Positions 26,316 through 34,606 of a stretch of 64,000 nucleotides of DNA are shown here, one piece after another. The notes below the pieces were generated by a model, which saw only the letters and a program-made list of their open reading frames with translations, ran no database searches and had not been told where the DNA came from. Position 1 is the stretch's first letter; every line of letters begins with the position of its first letter. This DNA is from Bremerella sp. TYQ1 (GTDB lineage: Bacteria > Planctomycetota > Planctomycetia > Pirellulales > Pirellulaceae), in NCBI RefSeq assembly GCF_020150455.1, contig NZ_CP083740.1:5022001-5086000 (forward strand). The letters are read 5' to 3'. Both the position numbers and the translations under genes were made by a program.

Positions 26316-27038
26316 ATGGGACAAAAAGTTAATCCAGTTGCGTTTCGTACCGGCGTCATGGTCGGCTGGAAGAGCAAGTGGTTTGCGTCGAAGCGTGATT
26401 TTCCAGCCCTGCTGCTGGAAGATAAGAAGATCCGTGACTTCATCCTGAAGCACCCTGATCAACGCATTCGACAGAAGTACCGTAATGCAGGTATCGACAA
26501 AGTCGAAATCGAACGTACGCGTGACGAAGTACGCGTGACGTTGTTCGTCGCTCGACCTGGTCTGATCATTGGTCAGAAAGGTCAAGAGGTCGAAAAGCTG
26601 CAGGAAGAACTGCAAAACCTGGTCGGCCGACGTATCAATCTGAAGATTGAAGAAGTCGGACGCCCAGAACTGCGAGCCCAATTGGTCGCCATTGATATTG
26701 CCGATCAGTTGGCCAAGCGTGCCAGCTTCCGTCGCACGATGAAGCGTGCGATCGAAAGCACCATGGAGGCCGGTGCCCGAGGCATCAAAATCCAAATGGC
26801 CGGTCGTCTTGGCGGTGCGGAAATGGCTCGCCGCGAAAAGCAAATTGAAGGATCGATTCCGTTGAGCACCCTGCGGGCCAAGATCGATTACGGCTTCACC
26901 GAAGCACGTACGCCGCAGGGACACATCGGGGTCCAGGTCTGGATCAATAACGGTTTTTACGAAGGGGACGACTCCGATGGCTATGATGCCTCGACGAGTG
27001 AAGCACCGAAAAAGCCAAAGAAGACGTATAAAAGGTAA
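26316..27038 (+). CDS. rpsC: 30S ribosomal protein S3
   Basis: S3 lies at the mRNA entry channel. The 240 residues start MGQKVNPVAFRTGVMVGWKS. The KH domain carries RPGLIIGQKGQEVEKLQEEL, and the C-domain has GRLGGAEMARREKQIEGSIP and DYGFTEARTPQGHIGVQVWI. The last 20 or so residues are acidic then basic (DDSDGYDASTSEAPKKPKK) and are encoded by DNA that also encodes the start of L16 in another frame. Confidence 0.98.
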   Translation: MGQKVNPVAFRTGVMVGWKSKWFASKRDFPALLLEDKKIRDFILKHPDQRIRQKYRNAGIDKVEIERTRDEVRVTLFVARPGLIIGQKGQEVEKLQEELQNLVGRRINLKIEEVGRPELRAQLVAIDIADQLAKRASFRRTMKRAIESTMEAGARGIKIQMAGRLGGAEMARREKQIEGSIPLSTLRAKIDYGFTEARTPQGHIGVQVWINNGFYEGDDSDGYDASTSEAPKKPKKTYKR

Positions 27039-27411
27039 TGCCACTCGTGGCAATACCGTCGTCCTCGGCGATTTTGGACTTCAATCCACACAAGCGGGTC
27101 ATATCACCGCTCAAACGATCGAAGCGGGTCGTATCGCTGCCCAGCAGTACGTCCGTGGTATCGGTAAGTTGTACATCCGGATCTTCCCCCACAAGTCGGT
27201 AACGGCACGTCCGTTGGAGACTCGTATGGGTAAGGGTAAAGGTGAACCTGATCGTTGGGTTGCCACCGTGAAGCCCGGTACTGTGATGTACGAACTCAAG
27301 GGTGTCACAGAGCAACAAGCGAAGATTTGTTTCGCTCGTTTGGCTCACAAAATGCCGGTTCGTTGCCGCTTTGTGCGTAAGCGTCCGGAATTGGAAACAA
27401 CCGAGGCTTAG
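26977..27411 (+). CDS. rplP: 50S ribosomal protein L16
   Basis: L16 binds near the A-site tRNA and the peptidyl transferase centre. The 144 residues start MAMMPRRVKHRKSQRRRIKG, then follow the family: GDFGLQSTQAGHITAQTIEA, RIFPHKSVTARPLETRMGKG and GTVMYELKGV. The ATG at 26977 has AAGGGGA upstream and overlaps the end of rpsC by 62 bases in a different frame; ATGs at 26983 or 26986 would still overlap by more than 50. Such a large overlap between these two genes is unusual. Confidence 0.97.
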   Translation: MAMMPRRVKHRKSQRRRIKGNATRGNTVVLGDFGLQSTQAGHITAQTIEAGRIAAQQYVRGIGKLYIRIFPHKSVTARPLETRMGKGKGEPDRWVATVKPGTVMYELKGVTEQQAKICFARLAHKMPVRCRFVRKRPELETTEA

Positions 27412-27484
27412 TCCACCAAGGACTACGCCCACGATGGTCGGCGGCAAGTAACCCGCGAACAAAACGTGGATAGGCAATAGAGCG

Positions 27485-27688
27485 ATGAAAGCAAGTGAAT
27501 TGCGAGAACTGAGCGACGATCAGCTCCAGGCGAACCTGAAGAACGCCATGGATTCCCTGTTCCGTCTGCGAGTTCAATCCCAGACCGAGCGTTTGGACGC
27601 CCCCAGCGAACTGGCGAAGAATCGCAAGTTGGTGGCACGCATCAAGACGATTCAAGCCGAGCGAGCAGCCGCCGCGGCCAGCACCTAA
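27485..27688 (+). CDS. rpmC: 50S ribosomal protein L29
   Basis: L29 is a small two-helix protein at the tunnel exit. The 67 residues begin MKASELRELSDDQLQANLKN and include LFRLRVQSQTERLDAPSELA. It follows rplP by 73 bases in the usual order. Confidence 0.96.
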   Translation: MKASELRELSDDQLQANLKNAMDSLFRLRVQSQTERLDAPSELAKNRKLVARIKTIQAERAAAAAST

Positions 27689-27718
27689 TTCAAGCGAAGT
27701 ATTAAGAGAGATTCGGCA

Positions 27719-28033
27719 ATGCCCAAGAAAGTATTGGTCGGTCGAGTGACGGGCGACAAGCAAGACAAGACGCGACGCGTGGAAATCGCTCGTCGTATTC
27801 GTCACCCGCTGTACGGCAAGTACTACTCGCGCCGCATGGTCTGCCACGTACACGACGAGAACAACGAGTCGGGTTTGGGCGATCGGGTCGAGATCGTTGA
27901 AAGCCGTCCTCGCTCGAAGACGAAACGCTGGGAATTGGTGCGAATCGTCGAGAAGAGCACGGAAGTGGACGTTGCCGCGTTGAAGGCTGCTCGAGAAGCA
28001 GCTGCTCACCTGCAAGAACAAGAAGAAGGCTAA
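27719..28033 (+). CDS. rpsQ: 30S ribosomal protein S17
   Basis: S17 is an OB-fold 16S rRNA-binding protein. The 104 residues start MPKKVLVGRVTGDKQDKTRR and contain HPLYGKYYSRRMVCHVHDEN and LGDRVEIVESRPRSKTKRWE. It is about 15-20 residues longer than typical because of a Glu/Ala/Gln-rich C-terminal helix (EVDVAALKAAREAAAHLQEQ). Confidence 0.97.
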   Translation: MPKKVLVGRVTGDKQDKTRRVEIARRIRHPLYGKYYSRRMVCHVHDENNESGLGDRVEIVESRPRSKTKRWELVRIVEKSTEVDVAALKAAREAAAHLQEQEEG

Positions 28034-28109
28034 GCAAGCCCTCACTCAAGAGTCTCCCGTACACCGCCAACGCCACCAGGCCGCGGCATAGGGTTGGATT
28101 TAAGAAGCG

Positions 28110-28478
28110 ATGATTCAACAAGAAACAAGACTGGCCGTCGCCGACAACACCGGAGCGAAGGAAGTCATGTGCATTAAGGTTCTCGGTGGTACGCGTAAGC
28201 GAACCGCTGGCCTTGGTGACGTGATTATCTGCTCGGTGAAAGAAGTTGTCCCGGGTGCGGAAGTGAAGAAGAAGGCGGTCGTTCGGGCTGTGATCGTCCG
28301 CGTTCGCAAGTCGACTCGCCGCCCCGACGGAAGCTATATCCGCTTCGATCGCAACGCGGTCGTGCTGATCGACAAAGACAATAACCCGCGTGGTACGCGT
28401 ATTTTCGGTGCGGTCGCCCGTGAGCTGCGAGATCGCAAGTTCATGAAGATCGTCAGTTTGGCGAGTGAGGTGGTCTAA
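28110..28478 (+). CDS. rplN: 50S ribosomal protein L14
   Basis: L14 binds 23S rRNA at the subunit interface. The 122 residues begin [20 protein letters not shown] and include [20 protein letters not shown] and the ending [20 protein letters not shown]. The length is exactly that of the family. Its stop codon TAA overlaps the rplX ATG by one base (TAATG), so the two are likely translationally coupled. Confidence 0.99.
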   Translation: MIQQETRLAVADNTGAKEVMCIKVLGGTRKRTAGLGDVIICSVKEVVPGAEVKKKAVVRAVIVRVRKSTRRPDGSYIRFDRNAVVLIDKDNNPRGTRIFGAVARELRDRKFMKIVSLASEVV

Positions 28479-28813
28479 TGCATATCAAAGTTGACGACAC
28501 CGTCGAAATCATCACCGGAGCCGATGCCGCTGGCGAAATGCGTGGCAAAGTCCTGAAGGTCTTCCCTGAAAAAGGGAAAGTCCTCGTGGAAGGTGCGGCC
28601 AAGGTTTATAAGCACGTCAAGCCAAGCCAACGTAACCCTAAGGGTGGCAAGCTGTCGAAGGAAATGCCAATCGACATTTCCAACGTCATGCTGGTTTGCA
28701 CCGAGTGCAAAAGCCGTACGAAGACCGGTGCCAAGATTAAAGAAGACGGCAGCAAGGTTCGCTACTGCAAGTCCTGCAATGCCGAAATTGGTCAGCTGAG
28801 TCCGGCCAAGTAA
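28478..28813 (+). CDS. rplX: 50S ribosomal protein L24
   Basis: L24 starts assembly of the 50S subunit. The 111 residues have the KOW motif region (HIKVDDTVEIITGADAAGEM, GKVLKVFPEKGKVLVEG). Near the C-terminus a CTEC ... CKSC pair (about residues 73-101) looks like a zinc ribbon, a form found in part of the L24 family. It is coupled to rplN by a TAATG overlap. Confidence 0.97.
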   Translation: MHIKVDDTVEIITGADAAGEMRGKVLKVFPEKGKVLVEGAAKVYKHVKPSQRNPKGGKLSKEMPIDISNVMLVCTECKSRTKTGAKIKEDGSKVRYCKSCNAEIGQLSPAK

Positions 28814-28874
28814 ACACTGCCGCGAAGCAGTCCCGAAACAAAAGGCGTGAGCCGGTAATCGTTCGAGATAAGCC

Positions 28875-29450
28875 ATGAGCAAACCACGACTTCAAGAAAA
28901 ATACGAACAAGAAGTGCTTTCCGCACTGGCAGAAAAGCTCGGCCGTAAGAATCCGATGAACCTGCCTCGCCTGCGGAAGATCGTCGTCAACATGGGTGTC
29001 GGCACAGCCGTCACTGAAAAGAAGCATGTTGACGAAGCTGCCGAAGCTATGACCGAGTTTACCGGTCAGCGTCCGATGATCTGCCGAGCTCGTAAGAGCG
29101 TCGCTGCTTTCAAGCTGCGTGAAGGCATGCCAATCGGTGTTAAGGTGACACTGCGTCGCCAACGGATGTACGAATTCCTGGATCGCCTGGTTTCCCTGGC
29201 ACTTCCTCAGGTGCGTGACTTCCGTGGGGTGAACCCCAAGAGCTTCGATGGCAATGGCAATTACACGATGGGCCTGACCGAGCAGATGGTGTTCCCGGAA
29301 TTGAATCCGGACAAGTACACCCGTCAGCAAGGGATGGACATCACCTTCGTCACCACCGGTGCCACCGACGACGAAGCTCGCGAACTGCTGTCCTTGCTGG
29401 GCATGCCGTTTCAGCGAGAAGAAGAACCGAAAAAGAAGAAGACCGCTTAA
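28875..29450 (+). CDS. rplE: 50S ribosomal protein L5
   Basis: L5 binds 5S rRNA and contacts P-site tRNA. The 191 residues include NPMNLPRLRKIVVNMGVGTA, FTGQRPMICRARKSVAAFKL, GMPIGVKVTLRRQRMYEFLD and MDITFVTTGATDDEARELLS. It is about 10 residues longer than the family average because of a charged C-terminal tail ending KKKKTA. Confidence 0.98.
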   Translation: MSKPRLQEKYEQEVLSALAEKLGRKNPMNLPRLRKIVVNMGVGTAVTEKKHVDEAAEAMTEFTGQRPMICRARKSVAAFKLREGMPIGVKVTLRRQRMYEFLDRLVSLALPQVRDFRGVNPKSFDGNGNYTMGLTEQMVFPELNPDKYTRQQGMDITFVTTGATDDEARELLSLLGMPFQREEEPKKKKTA

Positions 29451-29525
29451 AGCTGTATAGCTTTTCTGCGGACCGTATAGAACGTTTGTTACCCAGTCGA
29501 TTCGTTTTCCAGGTAGGAAATCCTC

Positions 29526-29711
29526 GTGGCAAGCAAGTCAAAAATCGCCAAGGCCAATCGCGAGCCGAAGTTTTCGTCTCGGCGTGAGCGTCGCTGCACC
29601 ATGTGTGGCCGTCCGCGTGCCGTGTATCGAAAGTTTGGTGTCTGCCGAATTTGTATTCGCAACTTGGCGGATCGAGGGCTGATTCCAGGTTTACGCAAGG
29701 CGAGTTGGTAA
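29526..29711 (+). CDS. rpsZ: 30S ribosomal protein S14, zinc-binding type
   Basis: The 61-residue product from the GTG at 29526 is the short zinc form of S14, with CTMCGRP and [12 protein letters not shown] providing a C-x2-C...C-x2-C zinc site. It ends [10 protein letters not shown], the family ending. It lies between rplE and rpsH as usual; its stop overlaps the region that serves as the ribosome-binding site of rpsH. Confidence 0.97.
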   Translation: MASKSKIAKANREPKFSSRRERRCTMCGRPRAVYRKFGVCRICIRNLADRGLIPGLRKASW

Positions 29712-29727
29712 GGGGACCCGAAGTATT

Positions 29728-30123
29728 ATGATGACCGACCCTATCGCCGACATGTTGACCCGCATCCGAAATGCGGTTCGCGTCGAGCACCCACACGTTG
29801 AAATGCCCACGTCCAAAGTCAAACGCGGTTTGGCCGACGTGCTAAAGCGTGAAGGCTATATCTGGGACTGGGTGGAAACGGATGACGTTCCAGTCAAACA
29901 GATCCGCTTGGAACTGAAGTACGGCCCCAGCGGGGAACGCGTGATTCAGCATATCAAGCGTGTCAGCAAGCCTGGCCGCCGTATTTACTCGAAGTCGCAC
30001 GACCTGCGTCCGATTCTTAACGGAATGGGCATTTCGGTGATCAGCACCTCCAATGGTGTGATCAGCGATCGCGAAGCCCGCCAGAAGAAGATCGGCGGCG
30101 AAGTGTTGTGCGAAATCTGGTAA
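29728..30123 (+). CDS. rpsH: 30S ribosomal protein S8
   Basis: S8 binds the central domain of 16S rRNA and in E. coli represses the spc operon. The 131 residues include TDPIADMLTRIRNAVRVEHP, then KVKRGLADVLKREGYI, and the conserved SISSTSKG-like VISTSNGVISDREARQKKIG and GGEVLCEIW ending. Two adjacent ATGs (29728, 29731) could start it. Confidence 0.98.
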   Translation: MMTDPIADMLTRIRNAVRVEHPHVEMPTSKVKRGLADVLKREGYIWDWVETDDVPVKQIRLELKYGPSGERVIQHIKRVSKPGRRIYSKSHDLRPILNGMGISVISTSNGVISDREARQKKIGGEVLCEIW

Positions 30124-30225
30124 CCCAGACCCATTCGTGTCAGCGACCGGCACCGTTCGCTAACAATCCAATCACCAGGACAGTCTCCCTCGAAGAGACC
30201 CATTGCCTAAAGCTAGGTTAAGAAA

Positions 30226-30771
30226 ATGTCCCGACTAGGTAGAAAACCAGTTGCCCTGCCCGAGAAAGTAACTGTCTCGGTCGATGGCCAAACGGTCAAC
30301 GTCGAAGGCCCTCTCGGTAAGCTCACTTACACTGCTGACCCGGTTGTCACCATTGAAGTAGGTGAAGACGGCAAGGAAGTGTCGGTAACGCGTAAAGAAG
30401 ACACGCGTACCGGCAAAGCCATGCACGGCCTGACCCGAGCTCTGATCGCCAATATGGTCGAAGGGGTCGAAAAAGGGTACGAAAAGCGACTTGAGGTCGT
30501 GGGCGTCGGTTACCTGGCCGCGATTGCTGGCGATGTTCTGCAGCTTCGCGTTGGTTTCGCGAACGAAATTCACAAGAAGATCCCGAAGGATCTGGATGTG
30601 AAGTGCCCCGACCAGACCCACATCGTGGTCAAAGGGATCGACAAGCAACGTGTCGGTCAATTCGCTGCGGAAGTGCGTGCTGCTCGGAAGCCTGAACCTT
30701 ACAAGGGTAAGGGCGTTCGTTACCAAGGCGAGCGTGTTAAGCTGAAGCCTGGTAAGGCCGCCGGTAAGTAG
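30226..30771 (+). CDS. rplF: 50S ribosomal protein L6
   Basis: L6 lies near the sarcin-ricin loop and factor-binding site. The 181 residues begin MSRLGRKPVALPEKVTVSVD and contain LEVVGVGYLAAI and the signature RKPEPYKGKGVRY. Its length matches the family. Confidence 0.98.
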   Translation: MSRLGRKPVALPEKVTVSVDGQTVNVEGPLGKLTYTADPVVTIEVGEDGKEVSVTRKEDTRTGKAMHGLTRALIANMVEGVEKGYEKRLEVVGVGYLAAIAGDVLQLRVGFANEIHKKIPKDLDVKCPDQTHIVVKGIDKQRVGQFAAEVRAARKPEPYKGKGVRYQGERVKLKPGKAAGK

Positions 30772-30842
30772 TCGATCATTTCGTTAAATTGAAGTCATCG
30801 TGCCCCGGCTGTTACCGTGGCACCCACGAGGCTAGTTGAGTC

Positions 30843-31208
30843 GTGAACAAGCAAAAATTCATCGCCAAGCAGCGGAAGCGTCGGAGCAATCATGTCCGTC
30901 GAAAGGTTCGCGGCAACGCCGAACGTCCTCGGCTGACGATCTTCCGTAGCAACTGCAACATCTACTGCCAGATCATCGATGACGAATCGGGTCGAACATT
31001 GGTTTCGGCTTCGTCGCGAGACAAAGATCTGCGTGAAGATGCTAGTGCAGGTAACTGTGAAGCCGCCGCGAAGATCGGCAAAGCTATTGCTGAAAAGGCA
31101 TTGGCAGCCGGACTCAAGCAGGTTTGCTTCGATCGTGGTCACTTTCGCTACAACGGACGCGTTGCCGCTTTGGCATCCGCCGCCCGTGAAAGTGGATTGG
31201 ACTTCTAG
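30843..31208 (+). CDS. rplR: 50S ribosomal protein L18
   Basis: L18 binds 5S rRNA with L5. The 121 residues from the GTG at 30843 start MNKQKFIAKQRKRRSNHVRR, then ERPRLTIFRSNCNIYCQIID and a C-terminal FDRGHFRYNGRVAALASAAR. Typical length and location. Confidence 0.98.
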   Translation: MNKQKFIAKQRKRRSNHVRRKVRGNAERPRLTIFRSNCNIYCQIIDDESGRTLVSASSRDKDLREDASAGNCEAAAKIGKAIAEKALAAGLKQVCFDRGHFRYNGRVAALASAARESGLDF

Positions 31209-31286
31209 TAAGAACTAAGTCATTAAGAGCGCTTTGGAGTTCGCTGATCAAACGATCGGCATGATCCAAACGGGAGAGCCAAGACA

Positions 31287-31769
31287 GTGGCGAAAGATTC
31301 TGGCAAAGGCGGATTCGTCGAAAAGGTCGTGAAGATCAAGCGTTGTGCCGCCGTGGTCAAGGGTGGTCGTCGTTTCAGCTTCGCGGCAATGGTCGTTGTC
31401 GGTGACGGCAAAGGCAAAGTCGGCTGGGGCTATGGCAAAGCCAACGAAGTTCCACCAAGCGTCCAAAAGGCCGTCAAGCAAGCAGAACGTAAGCTGCTTG
31501 AAGTACCGATCATCGAAGGTTCGATTCCGCACAAAGTTGTCGGTACCTTTGGCGCCGGTCGCGTGGTCATGCTTCCAGCTCACCCTGGTACCGGTATCAT
31601 CGCTGGTGCTTCGGTTCGTGCCGTCTGCGAATCGGCAGGCATCCATGACGTTCTGACGAAGAGCTTTGGTTCGACGAATCCTGTCGTTCTCGTTAAAGCT
31701 ACGTTGAATGCTCTGGAGCAACTGCGAACCAAGGAAGAAATTCAACGCCTCCGAGGAGTTGCCGTCTAA
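31287..31769 (+). CDS. rpsE: 30S ribosomal protein S5
   Basis: S5 helps accuracy and lines the mRNA entry. The 160 residues from the GTG at 31287 hold VVKIKRCAAVVKGGRRFSFA, VGDGKGKVGWGYGKANEVPP, and GAGRVVMLPAHPGTGIIAG. Its stop TAA overlaps the rplO ATG by one base. The gene for L30 (rpmD), normally between S5 and L15, is missing. Confidence 0.98.
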   Translation: MAKDSGKGGFVEKVVKIKRCAAVVKGGRRFSFAAMVVVGDGKGKVGWGYGKANEVPPSVQKAVKQAERKLLEVPIIEGSIPHKVVGTFGAGRVVMLPAHPGTGIIAGASVRAVCESAGIHDVLTKSFGSTNPVVLVKATLNALEQLRTKEEIQRLRGVAV

Positions 31770-32266
31770 TGAGTTTGCACGATATCAATCAAGGCGTTCA
31801 CAAGAACAAACGTCGCCAACGCGTCGGTCGTGGTACCGGTAGCGGTTGGGGCAAGACTTCGCAACGTGGTCACAAGGGTGCCAAAAGCCGTGCTGGTTGG
31901 TCGAATCGTGCGACCTTCCAAGGTGGCCAAACACCTATCGTTCGACACGTGCCGAAGCGTGGTTTCAACAACAAGTGGGCCCTGACTGTCTCCGCAGTCA
32001 ATATCAAGGACCTCAACGAGTTGTTTAATGATGGCGACACCGTCAACATTGAAACTTTGCGAGAAAAAGGCCTCTGCAAGCGTCGCTATGACGAGATCAA
32101 GATTCTCGGCGATGGCGAACTTTCCAAGAAGCTGACCGTCGAAGCTCATCGCTTCAGCGCCTCGGCCAAGGAAAAGATCGAGAAGGCTGGTGGTACCTGC
32201 AATACGGTCGTTCGCATCACGACTGTTGCGGAAAAGAAGGAAGCTGCCAAAGAGGCAAAGTCCTAA
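31769..32266 (+). CDS. rplO: 50S ribosomal protein L15
   Basis: L15 is a late assembly protein of the 50S. The 165 residues include RQRVGRGTGSGWGKTSQRGH, GWSNRATFQGGQTPIVRHVP and a C-terminal domain with VEAHRFSASAKEKIEKAGGT. It is coupled to rpsE by TAATG and closed by a strong terminator 19 bases after its stop, so secY begins a new unit. Confidence 0.98.
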   Translation: MSLHDINQGVHKNKRRQRVGRGTGSGWGKTSQRGHKGAKSRAGWSNRATFQGGQTPIVRHVPKRGFNNKWALTVSAVNIKDLNELFNDGDTVNIETLREKGLCKRRYDEIKILGDGELSKKLTVEAHRFSASAKEKIEKAGGTCNTVVRITTVAEKKEAAKEAKS

Positions 32267-32284
32267 ATAAGACAAATTGCGTTA

Positions 32285-32316
32285 CATGCCCACGTTATCA
32301 CGTGGGCATGTTTTTT
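32285..32316 (+). terminator. Strong terminator between rplO and secY
   Basis: An 11-bp perfect stem (CATGCCCACGT 32285-32295, ACGTGGGCATG 32300-32310) with tetraloop TATC is followed by six Ts (32311-32316). Confidence 0.95.
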
Positions 32317-32511
32317 GCGCAAGCAGTTAGCTGCGGGCCGCAAGAATGCAGAAATAGGCCCGAATTTACGGATAGGACTCATTCGGGTGGTCTAGTCCGA
32401 GACACGCGGTTTGGTGTACATTCACTCATCCGCACATCCATGCAAATCAATGTTCATTGCACTGCCTTTGCGAGGCATCAATCGGAACTAGCCAAATCGG
32501 GTTAGATTGCC

Positions 32512-33897
32512 ATGTTGGAAAAAGTACGCGTCCTCTTCACCATCCCCGAACTACGGTCGAAGATCCTTCTGACGATTGGCTTGCTGGCCGTCTTCCGCGT
32601 TGGTTCTCAAATTCCTCTGCCCATGATCGATCAGATCAAGCTGCAGGAAATGTTTGCGAACCAAGGGAACGAAGGTGTTGCTGGTCTTCTGCAGCAGGTC
32701 TCCGTTTTCAGTGCCAGTGCACTGAGCCAGATCACGATCTTTGGTCTGGGGATTATGCCTTACATCTCGGCTTCGATTATCTTCCAGCTTCTCGGCACCG
32801 TCTGGAAGCCGCTGGAGGAACTTCAGAAGGAAGGCGAAACAGGCCGCAAAAAGATTAATGAATACACCCGTTACGCCACGGTAGCGTTGTGCGTCGTGCA
32901 AAGCTATTTCTACTTAGCATCGATGACAGCCGTGGGCGAAGGAGGGGATAGTATCGTCAATCAGGCGTTCTGGACCTCTTCCGAACCTGGCAATATTGAT
33001 AGAAGTTTGTACTGGGGTTGGGCGATTGTCGCTGTGGCGATCATGACTTGCGGTACCGTCTTCTTGATGTGGCTTGGTGAACAGATTGACGAATTCGGTA
33101 TCGGCAACGGTATCAGTCTTTTGATTATGGCAGGTATTCTCGCAGCGATGCCGAGCGCATTGCTCGACTTGCTGTACAACACCAAGCCAGAGTTAACAAA
33201 CTTCACCAGAGGTGAGTTTGGTATTGAAACGATCGTGGTCTTAGCGATTCTCTTTGTGGCGGTGATCACCGGGGTGGTGTTCATCATGCAGGGGCAACGG
33301 AAGATTCCGATGCAAAGCGCCAAGCACGTTCGCGGTCGCCGAGTTTATGGTGGAACACGTCAGTTCCTGCCGCTGCGAATTAACCAAGCCGGCGTGATGC
33401 CAATCATTTTCGCCAGCAGCTTGCTGTTATTCCCGCAGTTTGTCTTCCAGGCATTGGCGGGATGGACCGAATCGACCACGATGGCTCAGCTTGCCGACGT
33501 TTTCGCTCGCGGTCAAAGCTTTTTGTACATCGCGTGCTATATCGCACTGATCTATTTCTTCTGCTATTTCTGGACGGCCATCACTTTCAATCCGAAGGAC
33601 GTCTCGGAAAACCTGAAGAACTTTGGTTCGTTCATTCCCGGGTATCGTCCTGGTCGTCGAACGGAAGAGTACCTTGAAAAAGTCATGGTTCGCATCACCT
33701 ACGTGGGTGCGGGCTTCCTCGCCTTGGTCGCCATCATTCCGACGCTCGTGTCGGCCGAACTTGGCGTCTCGCCTCAAGTGGCAAGCTTCTACGGTGGAAC
33801 CGGGTTGCTCATCGCCGTGAGTGTGGCATTCGATCTTGTTCAGAAGATCGACAGTCACCTGGTGATGCGTAACTACAAGGGCCTCATCGAGGGCTAA
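32512..33897 (+). CDS. secY: Preprotein translocase subunit SecY
   Basis: SecY is the protein-conducting channel of the inner membrane. The 461 residues have about ten membrane helices. Recognisable parts are FRVGSQIPLPMID near helix 1, FGLGIMPYISASIIFQLL in helix 2, the cytoplasmic loop QGQRKIPMQSAKHVRGRRVY, and the C-terminal loop FIPGYRPGRRTEEYLEKVM. An extra loop (about 138-165) follows helix 3. A terminator and about 195 non-coding bases separate it from rplO, which is unlike the usual continuous spc operon. Confidence 0.98.
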   Translation: MLEKVRVLFTIPELRSKILLTIGLLAVFRVGSQIPLPMIDQIKLQEMFANQGNEGVAGLLQQVSVFSASALSQITIFGLGIMPYISASIIFQLLGTVWKPLEELQKEGETGRKKINEYTRYATVALCVVQSYFYLASMTAVGEGGDSIVNQAFWTSSEPGNIDRSLYWGWAIVAVAIMTCGTVFLMWLGEQIDEFGIGNGISLLIMAGILAAMPSALLDLLYNTKPELTNFTRGEFGIETIVVLAILFVAVITGVVFIMQGQRKIPMQSAKHVRGRRVYGGTRQFLPLRINQAGVMPIIFASSLLLFPQFVFQALAGWTESTTMAQLADVFARGQSFLYIACYIALIYFFCYFWTAITFNPKDVSENLKNFGSFIPGYRPGRRTEEYLEKVMVRITYVGAGFLALVAIIPTLVSAELGVSPQVASFYGGTGLLIAVSVAFDLVQKIDSHLVMRNYKGLIEG

Positions 33898-34021
33898 CCC
33901 TTTCTCGCCAGGATGGCATGTCCCGCTTTCGCGTACCCCACCTGAAAGCGGCTTTGAATTTGTGACTTCGGCGTGGAGGGCCTCCCTGTCTTCCACGCTC
34001 AAGCTAGGCTGCGATTGGGCC

Positions 34022-34606
34022 ATGCGGATTATCTTTCTCGGACCTCCTGGCGTCGGCAAAGGGACCCAGTCCCAGAAACTGGTCGACTTTCTTAGTATCC
34101 CGCACATTTCGACGGGCGAGATGCTTCGGGAAGCGATCCGCAACAAGACAGAGTTAGGTCTAAAAGTTGCCGCCCAAATGGAAGGCGGCCGTCTCGCAGC
34201 AGACGAAATTGTTGTGCAGTTGGTGCGACAGCGTCTTGCTCAACCTGATTGTCGCAATGGCTATCTCTTGGATGGTTTCCCTCGCACGCTGCCGCAAGCG
34301 GCTTCGCTCGATCTAGGATTGGCAGTCGACGACGAAGCGGTTGACGCGGTGCTGAACCTGACAGTCGACGAGGAAGAGCTTTTTCATCGGCTTATGGCTC
34401 GCGCCAAGAAGGAAGATCGTAGCGACGACAACGAAGAGACCATCCGAAATCGGATGAAAGTCTACGATGACATGACTTCGCCGCTGATCTCGTATTACGA
34501 AGAACAACGCATTCTGCACCGCATTGATGGCCTGGGTTCGATCGACGAGGTCTTCGGTCGCATTCAATCGGTACTCGAGGAAGTGGCTCGAAAGAAAGAC
34601 GCATGA
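34022..34606 (+). CDS. adk: Adenylate kinase, short-LID form
   Basis: Converts AMP and ATP to two ADP. The ATG at 34022 gives 194 residues; a longer frame from 33962 adds 20 residues ahead of the P-loop and is not expected. Motifs: FLGPPGVGKGTQ (P-loop), STGEMLREAI (AMP site), LLDGFPRT, and a short LID RAKKEDRSDDNEETIRNRM without the zinc Cys or the longer insert. It follows secY and overlaps map by 4 bases (ATGA), the classic secY-adk-map order. Confidence 0.97.
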   Translation: MRIIFLGPPGVGKGTQSQKLVDFLSIPHISTGEMLREAIRNKTELGLKVAAQMEGGRLAADEIVVQLVRQRLAQPDCRNGYLLDGFPRTLPQAASLDLGLAVDDEAVDAVLNLTVDEEELFHRLMARAKKEDRSDDNEETIRNRMKVYDDMTSPLISYYEEQRILHRIDGLGSIDEVFGRIQSVLEEVARKKDA

